The notes beneath the pieces were generated by a model. The model did no database searches, was not told where the DNA came from, and saw only the letters and a program-made list of their open reading frames with translations. This document shows positions 43,856-51,527 of a stretch of 64,000 nucleotides of DNA, one piece after another. Numbering within the stretch: the stretch's first letter is position 1; the number at the start of each line of letters is the position of its first letter. A program made the translations under genes and the position numbers. Source of the stretch: JAFAXD01 sp963760435 (GTDB taxonomy: Bacteria > Pseudomonadota > Alphaproteobacteria > Rhizobiales > Xanthobacteraceae); contig CAVXDE010000040.1 of NCBI GenBank assembly GCA_963760435.1, positions 199,031 through 263,030 of the forward strand. Reading direction: 5' to 3'.

Positions 43856-43871
43856 TGTGACCTGGCTCACT
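43856..43871 (+). promoter_or_regulatory. CRP-type palindrome, site 1
   Basis: TGTGACCTGGCTCACT fits TGTGA-N6-TCACA with one mismatch at the end. Its centre lies about 67 bases before the ATG of the 37-residue membrane microprotein. Sites like this bind CRP/FNR-family regulators. Confidence 0.6.
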
Positions 43872-43930
43872 GACGAACAGCATCGAGTATGGCGATTTAG
43901 GCGTATCCCTGATCAGCCAGCAAGGATGCC

Positions 43931-44044
43931 ATGTCGAGCGGGATTACGCCGGAACGTTTCGATACGCTGCTCTTCGCAGCGGCCACCGTCACAACAGCGC
44001 TGGTCGCTTTCGCCATGATCTGGTTCGCGCTCTTCGTCTTTTAG
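43931..44044 (+). CDS. Membrane microprotein A (37 aa)
   Basis: A tiny gene encoding a short N-terminal segment with PERFDTLLF, then one membrane segment (AAATVTTALVAFAMIWFALF). AAGGA lies 6 bases before ATG 43931. A CRP-type palindrome lies about 67 bases upstream. It aligns with microprotein B: ERFDTLLFAAA against DRYDLVIAAAF and ALVAFAM against ALVAISL, so the two look like paralogues. A single-span membrane peptide of this size could be a regulator or a small subunit of a membrane complex. Confidence 0.6.
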   Translation: MSSGITPERFDTLLFAAATVTTALVAFAMIWFALFVF

Positions 44045-44112
44045 GGCCATCCGCTGTGGCCAGCCTGGATACACTCGCAGCGCGTATCGGACACCACGGC
44101 TATCGCAAAATG

Positions 44113-44128
44113 TGTGACACCCGTCACA
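44113..44128 (+). promoter_or_regulatory. CRP-type palindrome, site 2 (perfect)
   Basis: TGTGACACCCGTCACA is a perfect TGTGA-N6-TCACA palindrome. Its centre is about 69 bases before ATG 44190, almost the same spacing as site 1 to its gene. Confidence 0.7.
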
Positions 44129-44189
44129 GCGGCGCGGGCGGGGGCGTGCTTTCTGGCCTCCATAACGCACGAAAAAACGGGTGGGCATC

Positions 44190-44288
44190 ATGACACGGAA
44201 GATCAAGCTCGACCGATATGACTTGGTCATTGCGGCTGCCTTTGCGCTGTTCGCGCTGGTAGCAATCTCGCTCGTGCTGACGTCATAG
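44190..44288 (+). CDS. Membrane microprotein B (32 aa)
   Basis: A 32-residue product with a basic N-terminus (MTRKIKLDRYD) and one membrane segment (LVIAAAFALFALVAISLVL). It is a likely paralogue of microprotein A, with the same R-[FY]-D then hydrophobic layout and a matching upstream CRP-type palindrome. A G-rich GGGTGGG lies before the start. The gene ends 28 bases before a FixK/FNR-type box. Function unknown. Confidence 0.6.
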   Translation: MTRKIKLDRYDLVIAAAFALFALVAISLVLTS

Positions 44289-44316
44289 GGCACGTGCCCG
44301 GGCCGAATACCTCAAT

Positions 44317-44330
44317 TTGATCCAGGTCAA
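44317..44330 (+). promoter_or_regulatory. FixK/FNR-type box
   Basis: TTGATCCAGGTCAA matches the TTGA-N6-TCAA consensus of FNR, FixK and FnrN regulators. It lies 94 bases before the ATG of the extradiol dioxygenase gene and downstream of microprotein B. Confidence 0.65.
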
Positions 44331-44423
44331 CTTCGAAGCCACCTCCTCGATCTAACCCTCGATCCAGAGCAAGCCAACGAACCGCGGATCAGACCCCGGC
44401 CAAGCTAAGATCGAGGAAACCTC

Positions 44424-45380
44424 ATGACAGCATTGCGAGGCTATATCCCGGCCGGCGGCGAGGCCGGCGCGGTCGGTGTGCATTCGCTCGACCACTTCAC
44501 GCTGCAGGTTCCCGATCTCGCCGCCGCGGAGGATTTCTATTCCCGGTTCGGTCTCGATGTATGTCCCGATGGCAACACCGTGGCGCTGCGGACGTTCGGC
44601 CACGACCAGCGCTGGGGAACGATCGTCGAAGGCGAACGCAAGCGCCTGCATCACATTTCGTTTGGCTGCTATGCGGACGATCTCGAGCCGCTGAAACACC
44701 GCGCCGAGGCGAACGGCATTGCGCTGCTTGATGCGCCTCCGGGCTTCGAGTCAAACGGCTTCTGGTTTCGGGACCCTGCCGGTTTGCTGCTTGAAATCAA
44801 GGTCGCCCCAAAAACATCGCCGAACCATAAATCCTCCGGTGTCTGGGCTTCCTCGCCGGCGGGCGTCGCCGGCGCGTCGGTGCGCGCAGCAGCGCCGACC
44901 GTGCGTCCGCGGCGGCTCGCGCACGTGCTCTCGTTCACCAGCGATCTCGATGCAGCGATCCGGTTCTACAACAACATCCTGGGCTTGCGCTTGTCGGACC
45001 GCTCGAACCTCGTCGCCTTCATGCACGCCATTCACGGCAGCGACCATCACGTTCTGGCATTTGCGCAATCGACCGCGCCCGGCATGCATCATTGCAGCTG
45101 GGACGTGGCCGGTATCGACGAAATCGGGCTCGGTGCCATGCACATGGCGGACAAGGGCTATCGGAGAGGGTGGGGGCTTGGGCGCCACGTCCTGGGCTCG
45201 AACTATTTTCATTATGTGCAGGATCCGTGGGGAAGCTTCGCCGAGTACTCCTGCGATATCGACTACGTTCCGGCCGACAAGCCCTGGCCGGCGCAACACC
45301 ACGCCGATGAGGACTCGTTCTATCTGTGGGGGCCGGAACCGCCGGCGGATTTCGCCGTGAACCACGAGGCGGCGGCTTAG
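44424..45380 (+). CDS. Vicinal-oxygen-chelate extradiol dioxygenase (type I)
   Basis: A 318-residue two-domain VOC protein. The C-terminal domain carries the metal triad: His in RRLAHVLSFTSDLD, His in MHHCSWDVAG and Glu in SFAEYSCDID. The N-terminal domain has the degenerate repeat SLDHFTLQVPDLAAAEDFY and LHHISFGC. This matches catechol-type ring cleavage enzymes such as homoprotocatechuate or biphenyl-diol dioxygenases; the exact substrate is unclear. It is followed after 14 bases by a class III dioxygenase gene, so both may act on related substrates. Confidence 0.87.
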   Translation: MTALRGYIPAGGEAGAVGVHSLDHFTLQVPDLAAAEDFYSRFGLDVCPDGNTVALRTFGHDQRWGTIVEGERKRLHHISFGCYADDLEPLKHRAEANGIALLDAPPGFESNGFWFRDPAGLLLEIKVAPKTSPNHKSSGVWASSPAGVAGASVRAAAPTVRPRRLAHVLSFTSDLDAAIRFYNNILGLRLSDRSNLVAFMHAIHGSDHHVLAFAQSTAPGMHHCSWDVAGIDEIGLGAMHMADKGYRRGWGLGRHVLGSNYFHYVQDPWGSFAEYSCDIDYVPADKPWPAQHHADEDSFYLWGPEPPADFAVNHEAAA

Positions 45381-45394
45381 TTCGGGCAGCGGCC

Positions 45395-46246
45395 ATGGGA
45401 CGGATTGCTCTCGCTGCCAAGATCACGCATGTCCCCTCGCTGCTCTTGTCGGAGCGGCCGGGGCCGCTGCATGGGCTGCGCAATGATGCGATTGCGTCGC
45501 TCAAGGAGATCGGCCGGCGGGCGGACGAGCGCGGCGTCGACACGTTCCTGGTGTTCGATACCCACTGGCTCTCCAACTTCGGTTTTCACCTGAACGCGAA
45601 CGCGCGGCACAAGGGCGTCTACACCAGCCACGAAGCCCCGCACATGATCCAGAACCTGACCTACGACCTGCCGGGCAATCCGGAGCTCGCCGAGGCGATC
45701 GCGGCGGAAGCGCAAAAGTCCGGGGTCCCGGTGCTCGCCCACCGCGTCCCGACGCTGGCGCTGGAATACGGCACCATCGTTCCGATGCACTACATGAACG
45801 CCGACGGCGGCAAGGCCGTGGTCGCCGCGGCCGCGCCGCTGTTTGCCAGCGTCGACGAGAATCGCCGCTTCGGTGCCGCGGCGCGGCGGGCAATCGAGGC
45901 ATCCGATGCGACGGTCGCGGTGCTGGCGAGCGGCTCGCTCTCGCACAAGCTCGTCAATAACGAGTCGGTCGGCGATGCGCAGTGGAGTGTGGTGTCGAGC
46001 GAGTTCAACCGGCAGATGGACCTGCGCGTGCTCGAATTATGGGGAAGCCGCCGCTACGACGAGTTCGTGCGCATGCTGCCGGAATACTGCACCAAATGCA
46101 GCGGCGAGGGGCTGATGGCCGACACCGCCATGCTGTTCGGGCTGCTGGGCTGGAATCAGTACGGCGGCGAGGCCGAACAGCTCTGCGACTATTTCCCGTC
46201 GAGCGGAAGCGGCCAGGTCACGGTCGAATTCCACCTGGCGAATTGA
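45395..46246 (+). CDS. Class III (LigB-type) extradiol ring-cleavage dioxygenase
   Basis: A 283-residue Fe(II) dioxygenase of the LigB/MhpB/HpcB superfamily. Metal ligand regions are AKITHVPSLLLS, VFDTHWLSNFGFH and EYGTIVPMHYMN; the conserved catalytic His is in ASGSLSHKLVNN. It resembles 3,4-dihydroxyphenylacetate 2,3-dioxygenase (HpcB type). ATG 45395 lies 14 bases after the stop of the type I enzyme gene; no strong Shine-Dalgarno is visible, so coupling is likely. Two non-homologous ring-cleaving enzymes in one operon is unusual. Confidence 0.87.
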   Translation: MGRIALAAKITHVPSLLLSERPGPLHGLRNDAIASLKEIGRRADERGVDTFLVFDTHWLSNFGFHLNANARHKGVYTSHEAPHMIQNLTYDLPGNPELAEAIAAEAQKSGVPVLAHRVPTLALEYGTIVPMHYMNADGGKAVVAAAAPLFASVDENRRFGAAARRAIEASDATVAVLASGSLSHKLVNNESVGDAQWSVVSSEFNRQMDLRVLELWGSRRYDEFVRMLPEYCTKCSGEGLMADTAMLFGLLGWNQYGGEAEQLCDYFPSSGSGQVTVEFHLAN

Positions 46247-46410
46247 CGGCCCCGTGTCTGCGTACCGCGCCAAGTCTTCAACACGTGGTGATTCTGCAAC
46301 AGACAACATTTGTTTGTCGCGGTTTCGCCAAATTGCCCAACTCTGACACAAAGTCGCCTCAGCATCTGCGCGTGACAAGAAAACGCTCATCGGAGCGTCA
46401 GGAGGCTGAC

Positions 46411-46563
46411 ATGATGTTCCTCTGGATCGCGCTTGCAGTTTGGCTTGGAGCGGCCCTGCTGCTGCCCGTCTACATGCTGTTCAAAGCCATGTTCCGCAAT
46501 GGGCGCCGGACTGCAGCCCGGATGGAGCAGGCACGCTTCGCCCGGTTTGCACGCGGCTACTGA
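46411..46563 (+). CDS. Small membrane protein (50 aa)
   Basis: Encodes MMFLWIALAVWLGAALLLPV with one membrane segment, followed by a basic tail (MFRNGRRTAARMEQARFARF). CAGGAGG lies 6 bases before ATG 46411. A start at the second Met (46414) is equally possible. Function unknown. It follows the dioxygenase operon by 164 bases and may be separately expressed. Confidence 0.6.
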   Translation: MMFLWIALAVWLGAALLLPVYMLFKAMFRNGRRTAARMEQARFARFARGY

Positions 46564-46584
46564 TTAAACTGAGTGCCGCCACAA

Positions 46585-46735
46585 TCTTCATCCTGGTCCT
46601 GAGGCCCTGACCCGCAGGGGTCAGGCGTCTCGAAGGACGGCCGCAACGAACAGCCTTGCATTTGGGCCATTTTTCGAGACGCCCTCGCTCACGCTTGGGC
46701 TCCTTCAGATGAGGTCAGAGATTATTGTAGTCCTG
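46585..46735. repeat. Intergenic repeat-like sequence
   Basis: Contains TCCTGAGGCC..CCGCAGGGGTC, GCGTCTCGAAGGACGG and CGAGACGCCCTCGCTCACGC, resembling the dispersed Bradyrhizobium repeat built from a TCATCCTGAG...CTCGAAGGATG pattern. GACCCGCAGGGGTC is locally palindromic. Confidence 0.45.
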
Positions 46736-46806
46736 GAATGAGAAAAAGGCGCGCCTTCAATATGCTGAGGCGACGCCTTTTCTTGATCCACCAAACAGCC
46801 GATCAG

Positions 46807-47142
46807 TTACATCCGCCGGTGCATGACCTTGCGCGACACGAGCATCGCGGCCGTTCTCTCATGATCGAGACTAGCGACGCGATCAATCAGGTCACCAACC
46901 AGCTCTATTCCTTCAATCTCGTCGTCGAGCAACTCGACCCCAGTGAGATCCTCGATCAGGATCATCAACTCGAGCCGATCGAGCCGGTCGATGTCGAGAT
47001 CATCCATGAAATGCGTCGTATCGGTGATCTGCTCCACGCCCATTCCGACATATTCGGCAATAAAGGCGCGGATCTCGGCCGGGATGAAGCCTTCCTTGAT
47101 GGCGACGGCACGCTGCGTTGTCAGCAGGCTGCTTACGGTCAT
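46807..47142 (-). CDS. Acyl-carrier-protein-like protein lacking the phosphopantetheine Ser
   Basis: A 111-residue protein with the ACP helical layout: ITDTTHFMDDLDIDRLDRLE, then LMILIEDLTGVELLDDEIEG and VGDLIDRVASL. In functional ACPs the motif reads D-S-L, and the Ser receives 4'-phosphopantetheine; here the corresponding residues are D-R-L. The carrier function should therefore be absent. The start at 47142 (MTVSSLLTTQRAVAIKEGF) follows a GGGGGCTCG stretch; the frame upstream is shadow. It may be a regulator or scaffold that evolved from an ACP. Confidence 0.75.
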   Translation of the reverse strand: MTVSSLLTTQRAVAIKEGFIPAEIRAFIAEYVGMGVEQITDTTHFMDDLDIDRLDRLELMILIEDLTGVELLDDEIEGIELVGDLIDRVASLDHERTAAMLVSRKVMHRRM

Positions 47143-47349
47143 GATCGAGCCCCCACCCGTTGATGACTTGCTTATCCAACGGGCAAAAGCGCGCAATTGT
47201 GTGGAGGATTTCCAAAATATCCCGACTGTTGCCCCGGCAGCACAATCGGATAGGTCAGTATCATTGCCATGCTTGGGTGCTGCACCCTCGACAATCAGAA
47301 GATTTCCGATTGCTTGCCGGGATCGCCGCCAACGCCCGGAATTGGGCAT

Positions 47350-48085
47350 TCAGTCGCTCCGCTGCGCCGGTTTTCCCATGAGCACAATGTTTTCGGCGAG
47401 TAGCGGCCATCGGCTTGTAATCAATTTCTTGAGCGCACCCTGTCGGCTGAAGCTCGCCATCTGAATACTGCTGGGCGCAATGCCGGCGTCGCAGGCAACC
47501 TTGCAGATCGTATAGGGCGTGAAGAAGAACCGGTGATCGGAATTTATCACTTCGCGGTTGGCGAATATGCTTTTGACGTTGCCGGCACGGAACGCATTTG
47601 GAACTGTAATAATAACGTCGCGAACATTGCGTTCATAGGTACTCAGGAACGTCTTCAGAAATCGAACCGGATCACCGATATGTTCGACCACCTCACCAAA
47701 CAAGGCGATATCAAAGTAGCGTTCTGCGATCGCGTCGATCACCTCACCCGACGTGATGTCGCCAGCGACGATGTTGCGGAGCCCGGTAATCCGGCGCGTC
47801 TCATCGACGGCCGCCTGATCTATATCGACGCCCAAGACGCTCTTCGGCGACGGTGGTCAGTTGTCCGTGCAGCCATTCGTGCTGCTGCCATTTGCGCGCG
47901 ATCAGAGGTACGTGGTCACAGCAGCCAATGTGCAGCACATTCTTTCCGGCACACGCCTCCACAAGAATGTCGTTGCGGTACCGGATTTTGCCGGACCGTG
48001 CGTAGCGCGTGACGAGGTCGCTGCTGAAGGAGTTACCGTCGAGATAGGGGTCGAGCTTTGCGAAGTCTGTCAGAATCGTGGTCAT
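47350..48085 (-). pseudogene. Class I SAM-dependent methyltransferase gene, one frameshift
   Basis: From 48085 a frame reads MTTILTDFAKLDPYLDGNSF through the SAM-site segment NVLHIGCCDHVPLIARKWQQ to TTVAEE. It continues in a second frame with LGVDIDQAAVDETRRI, FDIALFGEVVEHIGDPVRFL, VIITVPNAFRAGNVKS and FFTPYTICKVACDAGI. Together they form a complete methyltransferase of about 240 residues. The switch is at about 47843-47852 and requires one base. SAM motif I (GCCDH), acidic motif (VDID) and motif IV are present. This is either recently inactivated or a sequence error. Confidence 0.78.
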
Positions 48086-48185
48086 ATTGCCCTCACTTCA
48101 TCTCTCAACGCGCCTGCACTCTGAGCCGCCGACATTGCAGCCATGCTGGCTTGGCATTAGACCTTTGTAGACAGGAGACGGGCGC

Positions 48186-48704
48186 ATGCGGCTTGGTACG
48201 GCAAGTTTGATTGGTCTGGTGCTATGCACCGTGCAAACGCGCGCAGACGACCTGCCATCGCGCAAGCCCGGTGTGTGGGAGGTCAGGCAGGTCATCGGCA
48301 CTGCCAAGACTTCGCCGCTGGTGGTCAAACAATGCATCGATGCCGCGACCGACCACCTGCTGCAGTCGAGCACCGGCCCTTATTCCGCGGATCTCTGTCC
48401 GACTCGCAGCGTGCAGAAATCCGCGGATGGCATGACCATCAACTCGACCTGCACCATCGCCGGCAAGACGGCGAGAACCCATGCGGTGATCGCGGGCAGC
48501 TTTGACAGCGCCTACAAGATGACGGTCACGTCGCAAGGGGAGGGCACGCCCGGCAACGACATCACGTTATCACTCGAGGCCAAATGGCTCGGCCCCTGCC
48601 CGGCGGATCAGAAACCGGGCGATCTGGTCATGGGCAACGGCATGAAGCTTAACATTCTGGATGCGCAGAAGCAGGGCGCCGGATCGACGCCGCCCACGCG
48701 CTAG
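48186..48704 (+). CDS. DUF3617-family secreted protein
   Basis: A 172-residue protein with signal peptide (RLGTASLIGLVLCTVQTRA, cleavage near ADD). The DUF3617 layout follows: RKPGVWEVRQVIG, VKQCIDAATDHLL, LCPTRSVQKSADGMTINSTC and GSFDSAYKMTVTSQ. Three cysteines (KQC, LCP, STC) are family-typical and probably form disulfides. No function is known. A fourth Cys is in GPCPADQKPG. Confidence 0.85.
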   Translation: MRLGTASLIGLVLCTVQTRADDLPSRKPGVWEVRQVIGTAKTSPLVVKQCIDAATDHLLQSSTGPYSADLCPTRSVQKSADGMTINSTCTIAGKTARTHAVIAGSFDSAYKMTVTSQGEGTPGNDITLSLEAKWLGPCPADQKPGDLVMGNGMKLNILDAQKQGAGSTPPTR

Positions 48705-48721
48705 CAACCGTTCGCGTCGAG

Positions 48722-49192
48722 CTACTTCACAAGCTCCACCTCATACTTGTCGAGCAGCGCAACCACGGTGGCGTGGTCATCATCATCGAGCTTGTCGACA
48801 TCGATGAAGTAGTTGGCAAACCGCCCCGGAATGACCGTCAGCAGAAGATGCGCTTCCTGTGTTCCCACATTGCGGAACGTGTGCGGAATATTGCGCGGGC
48901 CGGCAACGAGTGCTCCGGCGGTGGCGCGGATTTTTTGCTCGCCGATAGTCACCTCGAACTCGCCGTCCAGGATGTAGAAGATCTCCGTCTCATGCCGATG
49001 CACGTGCAGCGGCGGCCCGTGTCCGGCCGGGATCGTCTGCTCCAACACCGCATAAGCCCCGCCGGTCTCCTCCGGGAGCACCTTGAACAGGCTGCGGTCG
49101 CGCAGCACGCCGACGGCCTTTCCCTCGCCAGCCCCGCGGATGATGGGAACGGTCGTTTCGGTCTCGGGAAGGAAATCGTGGGGTTGCTTCAT
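48722..49192 (-). CDS. Cupin-domain protein
   Basis: A 156-residue single-domain cupin. The metal motif 1 is GPPLHVHRHETEIFYILDGE, giving H-x-H-x3-E, and motif 2 is PHTFRNVGTQEAHLL. It ends with an acidic, coiled region (VDKLDDDDHATVVALLDKYE). ATG 49192 begins MKQPHDFLPETET; the upstream frame is shadow. Cupins range from dioxygenases to binding proteins, so function is open. It converges on the DUF3617 gene. Confidence 0.85.
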   Translation of the reverse strand: MKQPHDFLPETETTVPIIRGAGEGKAVGVLRDRSLFKVLPEETGGAYAVLEQTIPAGHGPPLHVHRHETEIFYILDGEFEVTIGEQKIRATAGALVAGPRNIPHTFRNVGTQEAHLLLTVIPGRFANYFIDVDKLDDDDHATVVALLDKYEVELVK

Positions 49193-49609
49193 CGGGCTGC
49201 TCCACCTGAACTGTATATTTGCTCCGCTGCGTTCGTAACGTCCCCAGCGGCCAAAGCGCCTGTGGTTCGTCTGTGACTGCCACAGGTCAACGCAGGACAG
49301 CACACAAGTTGTTGCTTGTTGAATTGGCCTGCCACCTGAAGCCCAAGAGGGAAGGGTGGCGGAAGGGGTGTCTGACGTTCTACAACTCAACCAGCCTCGG
49401 TGAACCTCGCTTAAGCCCAGAATAATTCTGACCTATTCGCCGTCAAGCTCTTCAACTATAGTCGGACAACCCCGATATTATTCGGTGGATTTCGGGAGCC
49501 GGGCCGGGGATTTCTCCGGGGAGCCCTGAGTTAGGCGGAAGCGGCCACGAAATTTTGCCCGTCAAGTCGACGAATCCGCGTGAAACGGGCCGAGTTAGGC
49601 GGAAGGTTC
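49193..49609. other. Intergenic region left of the integrase, with a 14-bp direct repeat
   Basis: No gene recognised. GAGTTAGGCGGAAG occurs at 49528-49541 and again at 49592-49605, 64 bases apart; the second copy overlaps the integrase ribosome-binding region. AT-rich pieces around 49420-49480 could be a promoter. No tRNA was found, so the insertion site of the prophage fragment is not apparent. Confidence 0.5.
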
Positions 49610-50851
49610 ATGAGTCTCACAGTGAAGGGGATCGCCTCGCTGAGGCGCAAGGGCAAGCCCGGCCGGCACCACGACGGCGACGGTTTGTATCTATTAGTCA
49701 GGAGCCCTCGCAATGCGTCGTGGGCGCTACGCTTCCAGCTGCACGGTCGGGAGCGCTGGATGGGTCTAGGGCCAGCCAAGCGGATCAGCCTTTCCGAGGC
49801 ACGGGATCGCGCCCAGACGGCGAAGAAGAAACTGGTTGACAAGATCGACCCGCTGGCCGAGCGAAAGGCCGCCCAGGCGACGGCGCGGCTGGCTGAAGCC
49901 AAGGCGCTGACCTTCGCCGAGGCCGCGCAGGCCTACTTCGACCAGCACGAAGGCAAATGGCGCAATCGCAAACACGCGGCGCAGTTCATCTCCACCCTCA
50001 AGGAATACGCCTATCCGGTGATCGGGGATCTGCCCGTCGCGGCGATCGATACACCGTTGGTGCTCAAGGTGCTGGAGCGCAATGTGTCGGCCGAGCGCGG
50101 CTACCCCGCTGGTCAGTTCTGGAAGGCACGACCGGAGACCGCGAGCCGGGTGCGAGGGCGGATCGAGCAGGTGTTGGACTGGGCAACCGCGCGCGGCTAT
50201 CGCAGCAGCGACAATCCGGCGGCCTGGAAGACCATCGGCAAGGTGCTGCCGGGGCGCAGCAAGACCGCCACCGTTCAGCACCACGCAGCGATGCCCTATG
50301 TCGACCTTCCGGCGTTCATGGGTGAGCTCGCGGCTCGTGAGGGCGTTGCAGCCCAGGCTTTGCGATTCGCGATCCTCACGGCCGCCAGGACCGGTGAGGT
50401 GATCGGCGCCAAGTGGTCCGAGTTCAAGCTCAACGAGAAGGTCTGGGTTATCCCCGCTGGGCGCATGAAGGCGGGGCGCGAGCACCGTGTCGCGCTATCG
50501 GCGGCGGCGATCGAACTCCTGCAATCCCTGCATCGCGACGGCGACTCCGACCAGGGCTTCGTGTTCATTGGCAACCAGCCGGGCACCGGCTTGAGCAACA
50601 TGTCGCTGACGGCCGTGCTCAAGCGCATGGGCCACGGCGGCGTCACCACGCACGGCTTCCGTAGTTCGTTCAAGGACTGGTGCCGCGAGCGGACCAACTT
50701 TCCCAATGAATTGTCGGAGATCGCCCTGGCTCACCGGGTCGGCGACAAGACCGAACAGGCTTACGCCCGCGGCGATCTGCTGAAAGGGAGATACGCTCTT
50801 GCCGAGGCCTGGGCCAAGTATTGTCTGACCGCCAGCCGCCAAGAGTGGTGA
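49610..50851 (+). CDS. Tyrosine site-specific integrase (P4/DUF4102 type)
   Basis: A 413-residue phage integrase. The N-terminal DUF4102 arm-binding domain is visible (RRKGKPGRHHDGDGLYLLV, RWMGLGPAKRISLSEARDRA). The core-binding domain (TFAEAAQAYFDQHEGKWRNR) and catalytic domain follow. Catalytic residues are Arg in AARTGEVIGAKWSE, His-x-x-Arg in THGFRSSFKDW, His in LAHRVGDKTEQAYARG and Tyr in the same segment. Integrases of this type usually target tRNA genes. ATG 49610 was chosen because GGCGGAAGG lies upstream. It heads a decayed prophage fragment. Confidence 0.93.
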   Translation: MSLTVKGIASLRRKGKPGRHHDGDGLYLLVRSPRNASWALRFQLHGRERWMGLGPAKRISLSEARDRAQTAKKKLVDKIDPLAERKAAQATARLAEAKALTFAEAAQAYFDQHEGKWRNRKHAAQFISTLKEYAYPVIGDLPVAAIDTPLVLKVLERNVSAERGYPAGQFWKARPETASRVRGRIEQVLDWATARGYRSSDNPAAWKTIGKVLPGRSKTATVQHHAAMPYVDLPAFMGELAAREGVAAQALRFAILTAARTGEVIGAKWSEFKLNEKVWVIPAGRMKAGREHRVALSAAAIELLQSLHRDGDSDQGFVFIGNQPGTGLSNMSLTAVLKRMGHGGVTTHGFRSSFKDWCRERTNFPNELSEIALAHRVGDKTEQAYARGDLLKGRYALAEAWAKYCLTASRQEW

Positions 50852-50881
50852 GAATGTTGTGTCGCTGCGGGCAGGTGCGTG

Positions 50882-50983
50882 ATGCGCGCCCCCGACCAGT
50901 TCACCCGCGAAGATCGGATCAACGCTGCCCTGGCTGTGCTCGATCCGACACCGGATCAGCGTGACCGGTGGCGATCGTGTTGA
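50882..50983 (+). CDS. Small hypothetical phage-type protein (33 aa)
   Basis: Encodes MRAPDQFTREDRINAALAVL ending TPDQRDRWRSC. It lies just after the integrase and overlaps the next gene by 23 bases. No domain recognised; weakly supported. Confidence 0.35.
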   Translation: MRAPDQFTREDRINAALAVLDPTPDQRDRWRSC

Positions 50984-51452
50984 GAATGCGCTCGATCACA
51001 TGCAGGAAATTATTATCGCGCAGGACATGCGCACGTCGGAGCAGGGCAAAGCCTATTCCAGGGCCTGCGAGTCGTATCAGTGCGCGCTACGCAAGTTGCA
51101 AGCCGCGACCCGGAAGCTCTTGGCAACTGGGTGGGGGCCAGCACCGATCGATCCGGCCCTGATCGAGCGTGCCATGAACGTGCACCGGCCATCACGCAAA
51201 CCGAAGCGGATCAGCAATTTCCAGGGGATGGGTCCGTTCGAAGTGTTCGGCTACATCTCGCCGACCGAGGCGCAGGAGGAGGCGGTCAAGCTTGCGCATC
51301 AACTCCTGCAGCGGCGTGGCCTCAAGATCACGACCACACGCGGGGGCCTCTGGTGGCGGCTGGCGGCCATTCTGTTTGGCAATCCGCGCGCCGATCTGTT
51401 TCAGTACATGCGCAGATATTCCCGGGACGCAGAAAAGTCCGCGCGTATCTAA
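50961..51452 (+). CDS. Hypothetical phage-associated protein (163 aa)
   Basis: GTG-started frame encoding a helical, charged protein with YSRACESYQCALRKLQAATR and a middle segment ISNFQGMGPFEVFGYISPTE. The C-terminal region is Arg/Leu rich (WWRLAAILFGNPRADLFQYM). No family recognised. Its position after the integrase fits a phage accessory gene. ATG at 51001 is an alternative start. Confidence 0.5.
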   Translation: MTGGDRVENALDHMQEIIIAQDMRTSEQGKAYSRACESYQCALRKLQAATRKLLATGWGPAPIDPALIERAMNVHRPSRKPKRISNFQGMGPFEVFGYISPTEAQEEAVKLAHQLLQRRGLKITTTRGGLWWRLAAILFGNPRADLFQYMRRYSRDAEKSARI

Positions 51453-51527
51453 ATCCTGCATTATGTGTTGCTCCGACGACGCATGGGGATGACCGAGCCT
51501 GACCGTGTGACCGTGTGGAGCAGCGAT

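Noticed and set aside
43583..43873. Short genes left of microprotein A on both strands
   Set aside because: Arg/Pro/Gly-rich composition without hydrophobic or domain-like patterns, no ribosome sites, and frames on both strands equally open.
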